Assembly (NCBI GenBank): GCA_016712675.1
Contig: JADJQR010000001.1
Span: 3,100,001 to 3,164,000 of the forward strand
Direction of reading: 5' to 3'
Source of the DNA: a bacterium
GTDB taxonomy: Bacteria > Krumholzibacteriota > Krumholzibacteriia > LZORAL124-64-63
DNA: 64,000 bases
The notes below the pieces were generated by a model, which worked only from the letters and a program-made list of their open reading frames with translations, searched no databases and had not been told where the DNA came from. Positions within the stretch are counted from its first letter, which is position 1. The number at the start of each line of letters is the position of its first letter. The position numbers were made by a program, and so were the translations under genes. Positions 1 to 7,988 of the stretch are shown one piece after another.

Positions 1-755
1 GCGTCGACATCGGTTCGCAGCGTGGCGGTCAGGTCGAGGGCCGTTCCGGCCACCACCGGCGCTCTGAGGGCGATCGCCGCCAGGCGCCCCGCTAGATGAG
101 GGAGGGCCATCATCGCTTCCCGGGCGGCGCCGCTGGCCGTCGGCACCAGGCTGAACCCGGCGGCCCGGCCCCGCCGCGGATCTCCGTGCGCGACATCGAC
201 CACGCACTGGTCGGCTCCCGACGGGCCGGTGACGGTCATCTGCGCGTGCTCGAGCCCGAAGGCCCCGTCCAGCGCCAGGGCCAGCACGGCCAGGCCGTTG
301 GCGGGCCCGGACCCGGCCGTCAACACGCGCTCGTGCGGCAATGGCACGCGTCCGCCGACGCCCCGCAGGATGACCACCGCCGGCTCGCGCCGAGCCGGCC
401 CGACCAGCACCACGTATCGGGCTCCCTGCGCCAGCTGCGAGGCGGCGGCAGCGCGGCAGGGGCCGGCAGGGGCTGCCTGAACAACGGCCTCAACGCCCAG
501 GGCGCCCCAGTCCGGGCTCTGCGGCCCTCGTGCCGGCAGCAGCCGCACCGCGCCGGCGGCCGTGACCAGGCGCCCGTCCTCCAGCTCGCATCCCCCCGGG
601 AGAAGGCCCCGCACGGAGTCGCGACGCGCCAGCAGGGCCAGTGTCTCGGGATCCGCCTCGTCGCGGATCGCCACCAGCTGCAGCCCGGGCCGCTCCTGGA
701 GCAACCGGAAGACGGACCGCCCCTGCGGACCGAAGCCATCGATGGCGACCTTCAT
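1..755 (-). CDS. GAPDH-fold protein lacking catalytic Cys and His (3' end outside window)
   Basis: Open frame from ATG at 755 to the window edge, 251 codons visible. It aligns by eye with glyceraldehyde-3-phosphate dehydrogenase: Rossmann start MKVAIDGFGPQGRSVFR (GAPDH: INGFGRIGR), a 'GARYVVLVGPA' strand, then RRGRAAGFSLVPTASGAA and ALDLTATL, which match the GAPDH stretches 'RRGRAASxNIIPxSTGAA' and 'SVVDLTxxL'. At the active site the family has S-C-T-T-N; here it is S149-G150-P-A-N153, so the nucleophilic Cys is Gly. The following VHA histidine strand reads MTVTGPSGADQ, so the catalytic His is also missing. Codons on both sides stay in frame and family-like, so a sequencing error is unlikely. 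Known GAPDH chemistry needs both residues, so this is probably a pseudoenzyme, a regulator or a changed dehydrogenase. It is divergent from the fmdB-like gene. Confidence 0.75.
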   Translation of the reverse strand, partial: MKVAIDGFGPQGRSVFRLLQERPGLQLVAIRDEADPETLALLARRDSVRGLLPGGCELEDGRLVTAAGAVRLLPARGPQSPDWGALGVEAVVQAAPAGPCRAAAASQLAQGARYVVLVGPARREPAVVILRGVGGRVPLPHERVLTAGSGPANGLAVLALALDGAFGLEHAQMTVTGPSGADQCVVDVAHGDPRRGRAAGFSLVPTASGAAREAMMALPHLAGRLAAIALRAPVVAGTALDLTATLRTDVD

Positions 756-892
756 CGTGGTCCTTTCGGCGCCCCGCCGGGGCGCGCACGGCACTGGCGC
801 TTCCGCGCCCACGGTGCCATCATGGCCAATCGCCTGGCGGCCGCCGACGGCCGCGCGTCCGGGACCCCAGCCGGCACGAAGGAGGACCGGCC

Positions 893-1225
893 ATGCCCAC
901 CTACGAATACCAGTGCACCCGCTGCGGTCAGCTGACGAGCGAATTCAAGCCGATGTCGGCGCCTCGCCGCCAGCGCTGCCCCGCCTGCCGCGGCAAGGTC
1001 GAACTGCAGATCAGCGGCGGCCTGGGTGTCGTCTTCAAGGGCGACGGCTTCTACATCAACGACTCGCGCAAGGCCGCCGGCGCGCGGGCCGCGAAGCCGG
1101 CCGGTGACATGAAGGGCGACACGGCCCCTGGCGCCAACGCCAGCGCGAACACCGGCGCCGACACCGGTGCGCCCGCGCCCGCCACGGTCCATGATAGTGG
1201 GAGCGGGGCCAAGGACAAGCAATAG
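893..1225 (+). CDS. FmdB-type zinc-ribbon protein
   Basis: 110 residues. The N-terminus MPTYEYQCTRCG and a second CPAC pair form a CxxC...CxxC zinc ribbon, followed by GGLGVVFKGDGFYINDSRK, the conserved ending of the FmdB/CxxC_CXXC_SSSS family (putative regulatory zinc ribbon). The last 50 residues are an Ala/Gly/Thr-rich, probably disordered tail, as is common in the family. The ATG at 893 follows AAGGAGG at 879-885 with ideal spacing. An upstream in-frame start exists but has no ribosome site and would add unrelated sequence. The function of the family is poorly known, and the first described member sits beside formamidase genes. It lies 24 bases before the nucleoside kinase gene, so the two may be co-transcribed. 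Confidence 0.88.
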   Translation: MPTYEYQCTRCGQLTSEFKPMSAPRRQRCPACRGKVELQISGGLGVVFKGDGFYINDSRKAAGARAAKPAGDMKGDTAPGANASANTGADTGAPAPATVHDSGSGAKDKQ

Positions 1226-1249
1226 CCACCCGGTCGAAGAGGTGCGCCC

Positions 1250-2920
1250 ATGGCAGGCGAGATGATCGCGGTCGAGCTCGACAGCAGGCGCATCGACGTC
1301 ACGTCCGGAACCACCGTCTTGCAGTACCTGGAACAGGCTCATCCGACCTGGCTCCAGGGCGATAATCCCGTGGCGCTGGCCTCGGTCAACGGTCGTCGCA
1401 CGCCGCTGTCCGAACCCCTGTCCGGCGATGAGCGCGTGCGGCTGGTCCGCCTGCGCGACCCGCAGGCCCAGAGCACGATCCAGCGCACCGCGCAGTTCCT
1501 GGCCGCGGTGGCGGCCGAGCAGCTCTTCCCCGAGCATCCCCTCTACTTCCATTTCAGCTACGACAGCGGCATGTACTGCGAGTTGGAACGTCCCGAGCCT
1601 CTGACGCCGGATGAGATCGCCCGGCTCGAGAACCGGATGCGCGACCTGGTGGCACAGGACCTGCCGCTGACGCCGCAGCGGTTCGGACTGCGCGCACTGC
1701 TGAAGATCCTCCGCCGGCGCGGCGACGAGCGCGCCTGGCGCTCGGCGAAGTACCTGCGGCGCGACACGATGTTGATGTACTCGATGCAAGGCGCCCAGTT
1801 GATGTACTACGGTCGGCAGCTGCCCTCGACCGGGTACGTGAAGGCGTTCCGCCTGCTGCCCGAGTCACCCGGCTTCGTCCTGCTGACCAACGAGAAGGGT
1901 CGGCCCGATGTGGTGCCGGCTTTCCGCCCCCAGCCGAAGCTGCTCGAGACGCTGCGGGAGCACGCGCGCTGGGTGGAGATGATCGGCGTGCCCGACACTG
2001 GTCACCTGAACGAGCACATCGTCGAAGGCCGCACCGGCGAATTGATCCAGGTGGCGGAAGCGCGCCACAACCAGTTCTTCGTCGAAGCCGCGCAACGCGT
2101 GGCCGAACTGCCTGAGAAGGGGCGTCTGGTCCTGTTGGCCGGTCCCTCCAGTTCGGGCAAAACGAGCAGCGCCAAGCGACTGATGGTGCAGCTGCGCGTC
2201 CTGGGGCTGCGGCCCTTCGCGCTGTCGCTGGACAACTACTTCGTCGACCGCGAGGACACGCCACGGGGAGCGGACGGCGACTACGACTTCGAGGCGCTCG
2301 GCGCACTCAAGATCGACCTGTTCAACCGGCATCTTACCGAGCTTCTGGATGGACACGGAGTGCGACTGCCGGAGTTCGACTTCCGGAGCGGCACCGGCCG
2401 GGAATCCAGCGTCGCCACGCGTCTGGCGCCGGGCCAGCCCCTGATCGTCGAGGGCATCCATGCGCTGAACCCGGCCCTGACGGCCAGCGTCCCGACGGAG
2501 GACAAGCTGCTCATCTACGTCTCGGCACTGTGCCACCTGAACATCGACAGCCACAGCTACATCAAGACGACGCACAGTCGCCTGTTCCGCCGGATCGTGC
2601 GCGACGCGAAGTACCGCGGCTACACGGCGAGTCAGACGCTGGCCCGGTGGCCGAAAGTCAGGCATGGCGAGGAAACCCACATCTTCCCGTTCCAGAACAA
2701 TGCGGACCTGTTCTTCAACTCCGGACTGACGTACGAACTGGCGGTGCTGAAGCTGTGGGCCGAGCCGAGGCTGGCCGCCGTCGAGCCCGACGACCCCTAC
2801 TACTACTTCGCGCGTACATTGATCGAACAGCTGTCACTGCTGCTGCCGATCGACGCCAGCCAGGTGCCGCCGACATCGATCCTGCGGGAATTCATCGGGG
2901 GGTCCAGTTTCGACTACTAG
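1250..2920 (+). CDS. TGS-domain nucleoside (uridine) kinase
   Basis: 556 residues. Residues 5-70 form a TGS-like beta-grasp domain, followed by a region like the second additional domain of threonyl-tRNA synthetase (HFSYDSGMY, residues 101-109). Residues 290-556 are a P-loop kinase of the Udk/PRK family: Walker A GPSSSGKTS at 298-306, then SLDNYFVDREDTPRGADGD, in which the Asp after the second strand and the DNYF segment are typical of uridine kinases. The DYDFE and 'VEGIHALNP' motifs match the substrate and lid regions. Proteins with this TGS plus Udk layout are usually annotated nucleoside kinase and phosphorylate uridine/cytidine-type substrates with NTP in the cytosol. The ATG at 1250 is preceded by GAGGTG. 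Substrate preference cannot be read from sequence. Confidence 0.87.
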   Translation: MAGEMIAVELDSRRIDVTSGTTVLQYLEQAHPTWLQGDNPVALASVNGRRTPLSEPLSGDERVRLVRLRDPQAQSTIQRTAQFLAAVAAEQLFPEHPLYFHFSYDSGMYCELERPEPLTPDEIARLENRMRDLVAQDLPLTPQRFGLRALLKILRRRGDERAWRSAKYLRRDTMLMYSMQGAQLMYYGRQLPSTGYVKAFRLLPESPGFVLLTNEKGRPDVVPAFRPQPKLLETLREHARWVEMIGVPDTGHLNEHIVEGRTGELIQVAEARHNQFFVEAAQRVAELPEKGRLVLLAGPSSSGKTSSAKRLMVQLRVLGLRPFALSLDNYFVDREDTPRGADGDYDFEALGALKIDLFNRHLTELLDGHGVRLPEFDFRSGTGRESSVATRLAPGQPLIVEGIHALNPALTASVPTEDKLLIYVSALCHLNIDSHSYIKTTHSRLFRRIVRDAKYRGYTASQTLARWPKVRHGEETHIFPFQNNADLFFNSGLTYELAVLKLWAEPRLAAVEPDDPYYYFARTLIEQLSLLLPIDASQVPPTSILREFIGGSSFDY

Positions 2921-2945
2921 CGAGCATTGTCCATGAAGGTCCGGA

Positions 2946-3575
2946 CTAGAGGTGGGTCGCCTGCCGCAGGACCACGAGCACTCCGGTCAGCACGAGGATC
3001 GCCCCGAGAACATGCATGACGCGGTCGATCTGGCGAGCCGACAGCCGGTGCCGCACCGACGAAATCACCCACAGCATCGTCGCGAACCAGGAGAAGACGC
3101 CCAGCACCACTCCGCCAGCGAAGAGCGGCGGTGAGACGTCCGGATCCAGCCCGAGGGCGGTGGCCGCCGTGACCAGGGCCAGCCAATTGACAGGTACCAG
3201 CGGGTTCATCGCCACCAGGACGGCGCCGTTGCGCAGGTCCGCGACCAGGCTGCGGCGCGGTGAGGCGGCAAGGCGACCGGCCGTCGGCAGCGAGGTGTGG
3301 CGGCGAAGGAAGTAGAACCCGAGGCAGACGAGCACACCTCCGCCCGCCCAGCGCGCGATGTCGCCGACCACCGGCCAGCGATCCAGAATCTGTGTGGCAC
3401 CCGCCAGGACGAACAGGCACCAGGTACCCTCGATGATCGCCGATCCGGTGGCCATGGCCAAGCCGTTGCGCCACCAGCCGGCGAGACCGCGTTGCGCAAT
3501 GAAGATCGAGACGGCGCCGGCGATCGGCATCGACGCGACCCAGCCCAGCAGGAATCCCCAGGCAGTGGCTGGCAT
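2946..3575 (-). CDS. LysE-type membrane exporter
   Basis: 209 residues, almost wholly hydrophobic with about six membrane helices. It starts MPATAWGFLLGWVASMPIAGAVSIFI and has a conserved N-P-L-V-P-V-N-W-L segment in the middle, which fits the LysE/RhtB exporter superfamily (amino acids and related small molecules). The ATG at 3575 shares its A with the TGA of the nucleotidyltransferase gene (TGATG), so the two are translationally coupled. A longer in-frame reading upstream would run through that gene and is rejected. As last gene of the cassette it may export a product or intermediate, or may only be co-regulated. LysE-family members are often mis-assigned to substrates, so I name none. Confidence 0.75.
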   Translation of the reverse strand: MPATAWGFLLGWVASMPIAGAVSIFIAQRGLAGWWRNGLAMATGSAIIEGTWCLFVLAGATQILDRWPVVGDIARWAGGGVLVCLGFYFLRRHTSLPTAGRLAASPRRSLVADLRNGAVLVAMNPLVPVNWLALVTAATALGLDPDVSPPLFAGGVVLGVFSWFATMLWVISSVRHRLSARQIDRVMHVLGAILVLTGVLVVLRQATHL

Positions 3576-4300
3576 CACGCGGCGCCGAACTCGGCCCGTG
3601 CGGCCGCCAGATCCTCCACGGTGTCGATCTCGCGGCAGGACAGGCCACCGATGTCGACCGCGGCCACCGACTGACCGGCCTGGATCAATTCGACAAAGGC
3701 CTCTTCGTAGTACTCGTCCTTCCGGCGCTCCACGTGCAGGCGGCGGCGCAGAACCGGCCACAGCGCCGCGACGAAGTCGGCCCCGAAGATCTCGATGCCC
3801 ACCGATTCGCCGGCCGCCGCGTCCGGGTCGAGCTCCTTGCCGAGGGCCTGCACCCGCCCCTGGCCGTCGAGCAGGACCTTCATCTCCTCCTGCCCCAATT
3901 CGCCCCGCGTCCGCAGCGCAAGCCTGTTCGCCGCGCTGTGCGCAAGGAGCAGGTCCAGGACCCCGCCGTCGAACACGATGTCCGCGTCGAGCAGCAGCAT
4001 AGGTCCGGGCCGCAGCCCTTCGGCCAGGAGCAGGGACCAGGCATTGTTGGTCGTGGCGAAGTCCGCGTTTGCGACGAACCGGAACCCGACCCCCGGGAAC
4101 TCGGCCGCGAGCGCGGCACGGATCATCTCTCCACGGTAGCCGTCGACGATGGTGATTCGGTCCAGCCCGCGCTCCACCAGAAGGCCTACCGCGCGCGAGA
4201 GGATGGTACGTCCATCCACTTCGAGCAGGCACTTGGGGCGGTCGTCCGTCAGCGGCCGCAATCGGATCGCCTGCCCGGCCGCGAGGATCACGACTTCCAC
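3575..4300 (-). CDS. LicC-like sugar/alcohol-phosphate nucleotidyltransferase
   Basis: 241 residues, GTG start at 4300 behind an AAGGGAGGG ribosome site. Motifs of the NTP_transferase family are visible: VVILAAGQAIRLRPLT (1-17), PK at 22-23, TTNNAWSL (83-90, as in LicC-type cytidylyltransferases) and the metal-binding LLDADIVF at 103-110. Late motifs DEYYEEAF and VDIGG also fit this subgroup. Such enzymes activate phosphocholine, inositol-phosphate, aminoethylphosphonate or sugar phosphates as CDP or UDP derivatives. Twelve bases upstream ends a CDP-alcohol phosphatidyltransferase gene, which uses exactly such CDP-activated alcohols. A cytidylyltransferase is therefore the best guess, but the alcohol is unknown. 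Confidence 0.8.
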   Translation of the reverse strand: MEVVILAAGQAIRLRPLTDDRPKCLLEVDGRTILSRAVGLLVERGLDRITIVDGYRGEMIRAALAAEFPGVGFRFVANADFATTNNAWSLLLAEGLRPGPMLLLDADIVFDGGVLDLLLAHSAANRLALRTRGELGQEEMKVLLDGQGRVQALGKELDPDAAAGESVGIEIFGADFVAALWPVLRRRLHVERRKDEYYEEAFVELIQAGQSVAAVDIGGLSCREIDTVEDLAAARAEFGAA

Positions 4301-4312
4301 CGGACCCTCCCT

Positions 4313-5203
4313 TCAGGCGCTCCGGGTCCGGATCGCCGGTTCGCGGGCAGCCTGCAGTCCCAGGACGACGGCACCCCAGGTGAGTCCCAGCACGAGCGCC
4401 GCCCACAGGTACCATTGCGGCCGTCCCAGCAGACCCGAGATCACGATCAGCGTCACATGCGTGGAAGGCCCCAGCAGGACCGCCAGTCGCAGGACAGGAC
4501 GCCTTCTGCGCATCCAGGCCTCCACGGACTCCCGGGTCGCGGACTCGGTCGTGGGCTTACCCGCCCGGTACCACAGGCGTACGTAGACGCCGAAAGCGGC
4601 GACGAGCAGGCGGTCGAATCGCCGGCGGCCTTCCTCCCGCCAACGGGCTGCTTCCAGGCGCAGGCTTTCCAGCTCGACGTGGGGATCCCGGCGGCGTCCG
4701 TGTACCCGCGCCAGCCACTCACCCCGCAGCAGGTCGACGCGCGCGCACCACCATGCGAAGACGAGACCTGCTGGCACGCCGTAGGCCAGCGTCTGCCACA
4801 TATCGCCTTCGCGGATGGCAACGCCATGCAACAGGGCGATCCACAGGGTCGTCTGGATCACATAGTCCGCCAGCCCGTCGAGGATGTAGCCGGTGGCTGA
4901 CCCGGCACCCCGGACCCGCGCCAGCATCCCGTCGACGCAGTCCAGGACATTGGTCGCGAACAGAAGGACGGCTCCCGCCAGGTAGGCCCGCGGCGTCCCC
5001 TGCCAGTAGCAGGCGGCGGCGGCCAGACCGGGCAGGAGGCTAAAGGAGGTGATGTGGTCGGGCGTGACGCGCGTCGGCGCCAGGAGTTTCACGATGACGA
5101 AGGCCAGTGGCCGGTACACCCAGACGTCGAAAGGTTCCTCCAGCTCGGGGCCTTTGAGCATCCGACGGTAGTCTGCCAGCCAGCGGCCGACGACCGCATT
5201 CAC
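4313..5203 (-). CDS. CDP-alcohol phosphatidyltransferase family protein
   Basis: 296 residues with several membrane helices. It carries the complete family signature between residues 88 and 113: D88, D91-G92, A95-R96, G105, D109 and D113, matching D-x2-DG-x2-AR-x8-G-x3-D-x3-D. These Asp residues bind the metal and CDP group in the membrane. The start is GTG at 5203, overlapping the stop of the PLP gene (GTGA). An ATG four bases downstream is out of frame, and the longer upstream reading lies inside the PLP gene. The family moves a phospho-alcohol from CDP to diacylglycerol or another alcohol, giving phospholipids or di-inositol-phosphate-type solutes. With the adjacent nucleotidyltransferase it probably makes an unusual headgroup. 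Confidence 0.85.
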   Translation of the reverse strand: MNAVVGRWLADYRRMLKGPELEEPFDVWVYRPLAFVIVKLLAPTRVTPDHITSFSLLPGLAAAACYWQGTPRAYLAGAVLLFATNVLDCVDGMLARVRGAGSATGYILDGLADYVIQTTLWIALLHGVAIREGDMWQTLAYGVPAGLVFAWWCARVDLLRGEWLARVHGRRRDPHVELESLRLEAARWREEGRRRFDRLLVAAFGVYVRLWYRAGKPTTESATRESVEAWMRRRRPVLRLAVLLGPSTHVTLIVISGLLGRPQWYLWAALVLGLTWGAVVLGLQAAREPAIRTRSA

Positions 5204-6276
5204 GCCGATTCCCCGAGCGCCCGCGCCCGCGCAGTCGCCTGCGAAGTCAGCGCGGCGATGCATGCCACCAACCGTTCGGTCTCCTCCTCCGTGCCCACGC
5301 TGATCCGCGCGTGGTGCTCGAAGCCGGGTTCCTTGAGGAACTTCACGATCAGTCCGCGCGCCGGCAATTCGCGTTCCAACAGCGCGGACGTCTGTGGCGT
5401 CATCCGGACCAACACGAAGTTGGCATCCGATTCGAAGGCCGCGCAGCCGGGCAGGGACCGGAACTGCTCGTACACACGCTGCCGCGACCGCGCGATGCCC
5501 GCCGCCACCGATCCGTAGTACTCCGTGCTGTCCAGCGCGGCCAGGGCCAGCCGCTCCGACAGCCGGTTGAATCCGAGGTAGCGCGCGCAGTACTTCCGGA
5601 ACGCCTCCAGGCGGTCGCCGCACAGGGCATACCCGATGCGGACGCCGGCCAGAGCGTGGAGCTTGCTGAATGTGCGCAGCACGAGCAGATGGGGGAATTC
5701 GCGCGTCAGATCGCCGATCGCGTCGCTCTCCGCTGCCACGAAGCCGTGGTAAGCCTGGTCCAGGATGACGGGCACGTCACGGTAGGCCTCCAGGACACGC
5801 AGAAGATCGTGGTGCCCCAGCGAATTGCCCGTCGGGTTGTTGGGCGAGGCAATCAGGACGAGCGCGGGGTTGGCAACCTCGCGCAGACTGATCAGCGTCG
5901 TCACGTCGTATTCGTAACGGTTAGCCCCGGGGCGCAGCGGGTATTCCACCGTCACCCCACCGACCTCTCCCGCGACAGCATGGTAGTACCACCACGATGC
6001 CGAGGGGATCGCCACCGCCCGACCGACCGGCAGGAAATGGTGCACCGCTTCCTTGAGGATATCCTCACAGCCATAGCCCAGGATGATCTTCTGTTCGGGA
6101 ACGCCGTGCAGCCGCGCCAGGCGAGCCGCCAGGTCGCTGCTGGAGCCCTGTTCGAAGCTGCGGCTGTAGTTGAAGAGCAGTTCAGGAGCGGCTTCTCGCA
6201 GCACCTGCAGACAGGCCGGCGCCGGGCCGTATCGATTCTCGTTGCGGTCGAAATAGACCTTCTGCGGCAACGTCAT
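5200..6276 (-). CDS. HisC/CobD-like PLP aminotransferase-fold enzyme
   Basis: 358 residues, fold-type I class I/II aminotransferase of the histidinol-phosphate aminotransferase branch. Visible: FDRNENRYGP at 9-18, ILGYGCEDIL at 65-74, ASPNNPTGN at 143-151, cofactor Asp in ILDQAYHGF (D173, Y176), Schiff-base lysine in RTFSKLHALAGVRIGY (K205) and the substrate-carboxylate Arg near residue 213. The ATG at 6276 has GAGGAA upstream. A longer reading exists but runs through a hairpin leader. HisC proteins transaminate histidinol phosphate; CobD relatives decarboxylate threonine phosphate or serine phosphate. No histidine or cobamide genes are nearby. Overlap with a CDP-alcohol phosphatidyltransferase gene suggests it supplies an amino-alcohol phosphate for headgroup synthesis (inference). 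Confidence 0.8.
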   Translation of the reverse strand: MTLPQKVYFDRNENRYGPAPACLQVLREAAPELLFNYSRSFEQGSSSDLAARLARLHGVPEQKIILGYGCEDILKEAVHHFLPVGRAVAIPSASWWYYHAVAGEVGGVTVEYPLRPGANRYEYDVTTLISLREVANPALVLIASPNNPTGNSLGHHDLLRVLEAYRDVPVILDQAYHGFVAAESDAIGDLTREFPHLLVLRTFSKLHALAGVRIGYALCGDRLEAFRKYCARYLGFNRLSERLALAALDSTEYYGSVAAGIARSRQRVYEQFRSLPGCAAFESDANFVLVRMTPQTSALLERELPARGLIVKFLKEPGFEHHARISVGTEEETERLVACIAALTSQATARARALGESA

Positions 6277-6325
6277 CCGGTTCCTCGCTGGCGATGCGGT
6301 TCGGGGTCCGGCCTTCCGGCCGAAC

Positions 6326-6354
6326 AAAAAAACCGGGGCCGTACTGGCGGTCCC
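6326..6354 (-). terminator. Intrinsic terminator or attenuator between ACT and PLP genes
   Basis: On the minus strand a 7-base stem (arms 6348-6354 and 6335-6341, one mismatch, six-base loop) is followed by seven Ts at 6326-6332. It sits after the ACT-domain gene and before the PLP enzyme gene. A second inverted repeat (GTTCGG/CCGAAC, about 6302-6325) follows immediately in the leader of the PLP gene. The pair could end the ACT transcript or act as an attenuator. Confidence 0.55.
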
Positions 6355-6449
6355 TACCTCTCCCAATCTTAACAGTCGCCTTGCAAAAAGAAACCAGAAT
6401 TCGAACCGCCCGACCGGACTTTTGGGGGGTAGGGTCCCCTGGGAGGTCG

Positions 6450-6460
6450 CCCCCCCCCCC
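6450..6460. repeat. Run of 11 C in intergenic region
   Basis: An uninterrupted C tract followed by G and five more C lies 12-22 bases from the stop of the ACT-domain gene, in the 195-base gap before the PLP gene. Its length may vary by slippage or be an assembly artefact. Confidence 0.7.
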
Positions 6461-6471
6461 GCCCCCGACGG

Positions 6472-6948
6472 TCAAGGCACCAGGAAATGCTCCTGAAGCC
6501 GGCGGACAGCCAGCGCGGCCTGCTCTTCGTCGGTCAGGAACGACACTGTCGACAAGGAGGTCGCGATCATGTGGATCTCGACGCCGGCATCGGCCGTCGC
6601 CTGGAACACCGCGCCCGCGATCGCCGGCCGTTCGCTGAAGTGTGGGCCGTAGATCGAGATAGCCGCGCAGCGGCGCTGCACCTCGATCGACCGCGCCAGC
6701 ATCCTCTCCTGGAGCGACTGCAGGATGCCCAGCGTCTGGTCGAGATCCCCCGCGCCGACGGCGAAAGCCAGATTCCCGAGCCCCTCGCGGTCATGGAACG
6801 ACGACACGCAGTTCAGGTTGATGCCTTTTTGGCCCAGAGCCGACAGTGCCCTCCCGGCCAGCCCCTGGCGGTCCTGGGCGCCGAGGATGCGGATGAGCAC
6901 CAGCCCGTCGGTCCTCGTGATGCCGCCCACCGCGATCTTCCCGGTCAT
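6472..6948 (-). CDS. Free-standing tandem ACT-domain protein (aspartokinase regulatory-like)
   Basis: 158 residues made of two ACT domains. The first contains 'ILGAQDRQGLAGRALSALGQKGINLNCV', the second 'GVEIHMIATSLSTVSFLTDEEQAALAVRRLQEHF'. Both match the C-terminal regulatory ACT pair of aspartate kinase (GINxxMIxTSExxxSxxVxxxxAxxAVxxLHxxF), but no kinase domain is present. ACT pairs bind amino acids such as lysine or threonine. ATG 6948 is chosen because GGAGG lies about 11 bases upstream; an ATG at 6972 is possible. It lies on the same strand, 195 bases before the PLP/CDP-alcohol cassette, and could sense an amino acid for that pathway, although a terminator lies between them. Confidence 0.75.
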   Translation of the reverse strand: MTGKIAVGGITRTDGLVLIRILGAQDRQGLAGRALSALGQKGINLNCVSSFHDREGLGNLAFAVGAGDLDQTLGILQSLQERMLARSIEVQRRCAAISIYGPHFSERPAIAGAVFQATADAGVEIHMIATSLSTVSFLTDEEQAALAVRRLQEHFLVP

Positions 6949-7205
6949 CGCTTCGCCGTCCCTCCGCCGCATGCGCTCCGGTCCCCGCCTGCCGGGGGCT
7001 CCGATCGAATCGGGCCCGGATCGGTTCTCGCTGGCCGGGCAAAGCTAGTCTCCCGTCGCGGCGAAGCCAAGCCCGGAGGACACCGCACGGCCGGACCCGG
7101 CGCCGGGCCGTTGACAGCGGTGGTCCCGGGCGGGGATCATGTTCCCGTGAACTGGCATCAAACTTTGCGGAGTGCCGCCTCCCGCCCGGACGAAAGGCTC
7201 AGGAT

Positions 7206-7868
7206 ATGAAGAAGATCGCGGTCGTTTTGAGCGGTTGCGGGGTCTACGACGGGACCGAGATCCACGAAGCTTGTGCCGCGCTCCTGGCGCTGCGGCGCGC
7301 CGGCGCGGAGATCGTGGCCTGTGCGCCCGCCGGGCCCCAGTTGCACGTGGTGGACCACCTCCGGGGAGTGCCGACCACGGGCGAGGTTCGCGATATCCTC
7401 GTGGAATCGGCGCGACTGGTGCGCGGTGGGATCAGGCCGCTGGTCGGCCTGGCGGCGAGCGAGGTGGACGGCGTGCTGTTGCCCGGCGGTTTCGGCGCTG
7501 CCAAGAACCTGTGTACGTTCGCCACCGAGGGCGCGGCCTGCCGCGTGCACCCCGAGGTCGAGACGTTCCTGCGCGAGGCCCGTGACCAGGGGCGTCCGAT
7601 CGCCGCCATGTGCATCGCGCCGGTAATCCTGGCGCGCGTGTTCGGCGGCGGCGGGAAGCCGCGGGTGACCATCGGTGACGATGCGGCGACGGCCGCACTG
7701 ATCGAGGCGATGGGGGCGAGCCACGAAGTGTGCGCGCCGACCGGGATCGTCGTCGATGATGAAGCCGGCCTGCTCACGACGCCGGCCTACATGCTGGCCA
7801 CCGATCTCCCCGAGGTCTTCGAAGGCGCCGAGGCGCTCGTAAAGAAACTCCTGACCATGTGTCCCTGA
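7206..7868 (+). CDS. elbB: ElbB-type DJ-1/PfpI glyoxalase-like protein
   Basis: 220 residues, close to the usual ElbB length of 217-220. It shows MKKIAVVLSGCGVYDGTEIHE at the N-terminus, LLPGGFGAAKNL (91-102), and the nucleophile elbow AAMCIAP with Cys136, followed by the 'ATAALIEAMGA' and 'LLTTPAYMLA' stretches typical of the enhancing lycopene biosynthesis protein 2 family. E. coli ElbB has weak glyoxalase activity, and its link to isoprenoid synthesis is only by phenotype. ATG 7206 is preceded by a weak AAAGGCTCAGGAT site. A possible promoter (TTGACA at 7111, weak -10 near 7135) lies upstream. Confidence 0.9.
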   Translation: MKKIAVVLSGCGVYDGTEIHEACAALLALRRAGAEIVACAPAGPQLHVVDHLRGVPTTGEVRDILVESARLVRGGIRPLVGLAASEVDGVLLPGGFGAAKNLCTFATEGAACRVHPEVETFLREARDQGRPIAAMCIAPVILARVFGGGGKPRVTIGDDAATAALIEAMGASHEVCAPTGIVVDDEAGLLTTPAYMLATDLPEVFEGAEALVKKLLTMCP

Positions 7869-7916
7869 ACGGGGTCCACAAGCTGCGCGGACGCAGGCCG
7901 TTACAGCGAATTGCTG

Positions 7917-7945
7917 TTGCCCAGTCCGGCACGCGCTGCTAGCTT
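7917..7945 (+). promoter_or_regulatory. Candidate sigma-70-type promoter of the ParA gene
   Basis: TTGCCC at 7917-7922, 17-base spacer, TAGCTT at 7940-7945, ending 44 bases before the ATG at 7989. The -10 resembles TAACTT elements seen before other rightward genes in the window. Confidence 0.45.
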
Positions 7946-7988
7946 CCAGCGTCCCGTGAACGGATCCGCATCCGCAAGGAGAGGCAAC

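Noticed and set aside
6380-6420. tRNA-like TTCGAAT on the minus strand near 6400
   Set aside because: Flanking bases do not form a T-stem and no acceptor or anticodon arm is present.
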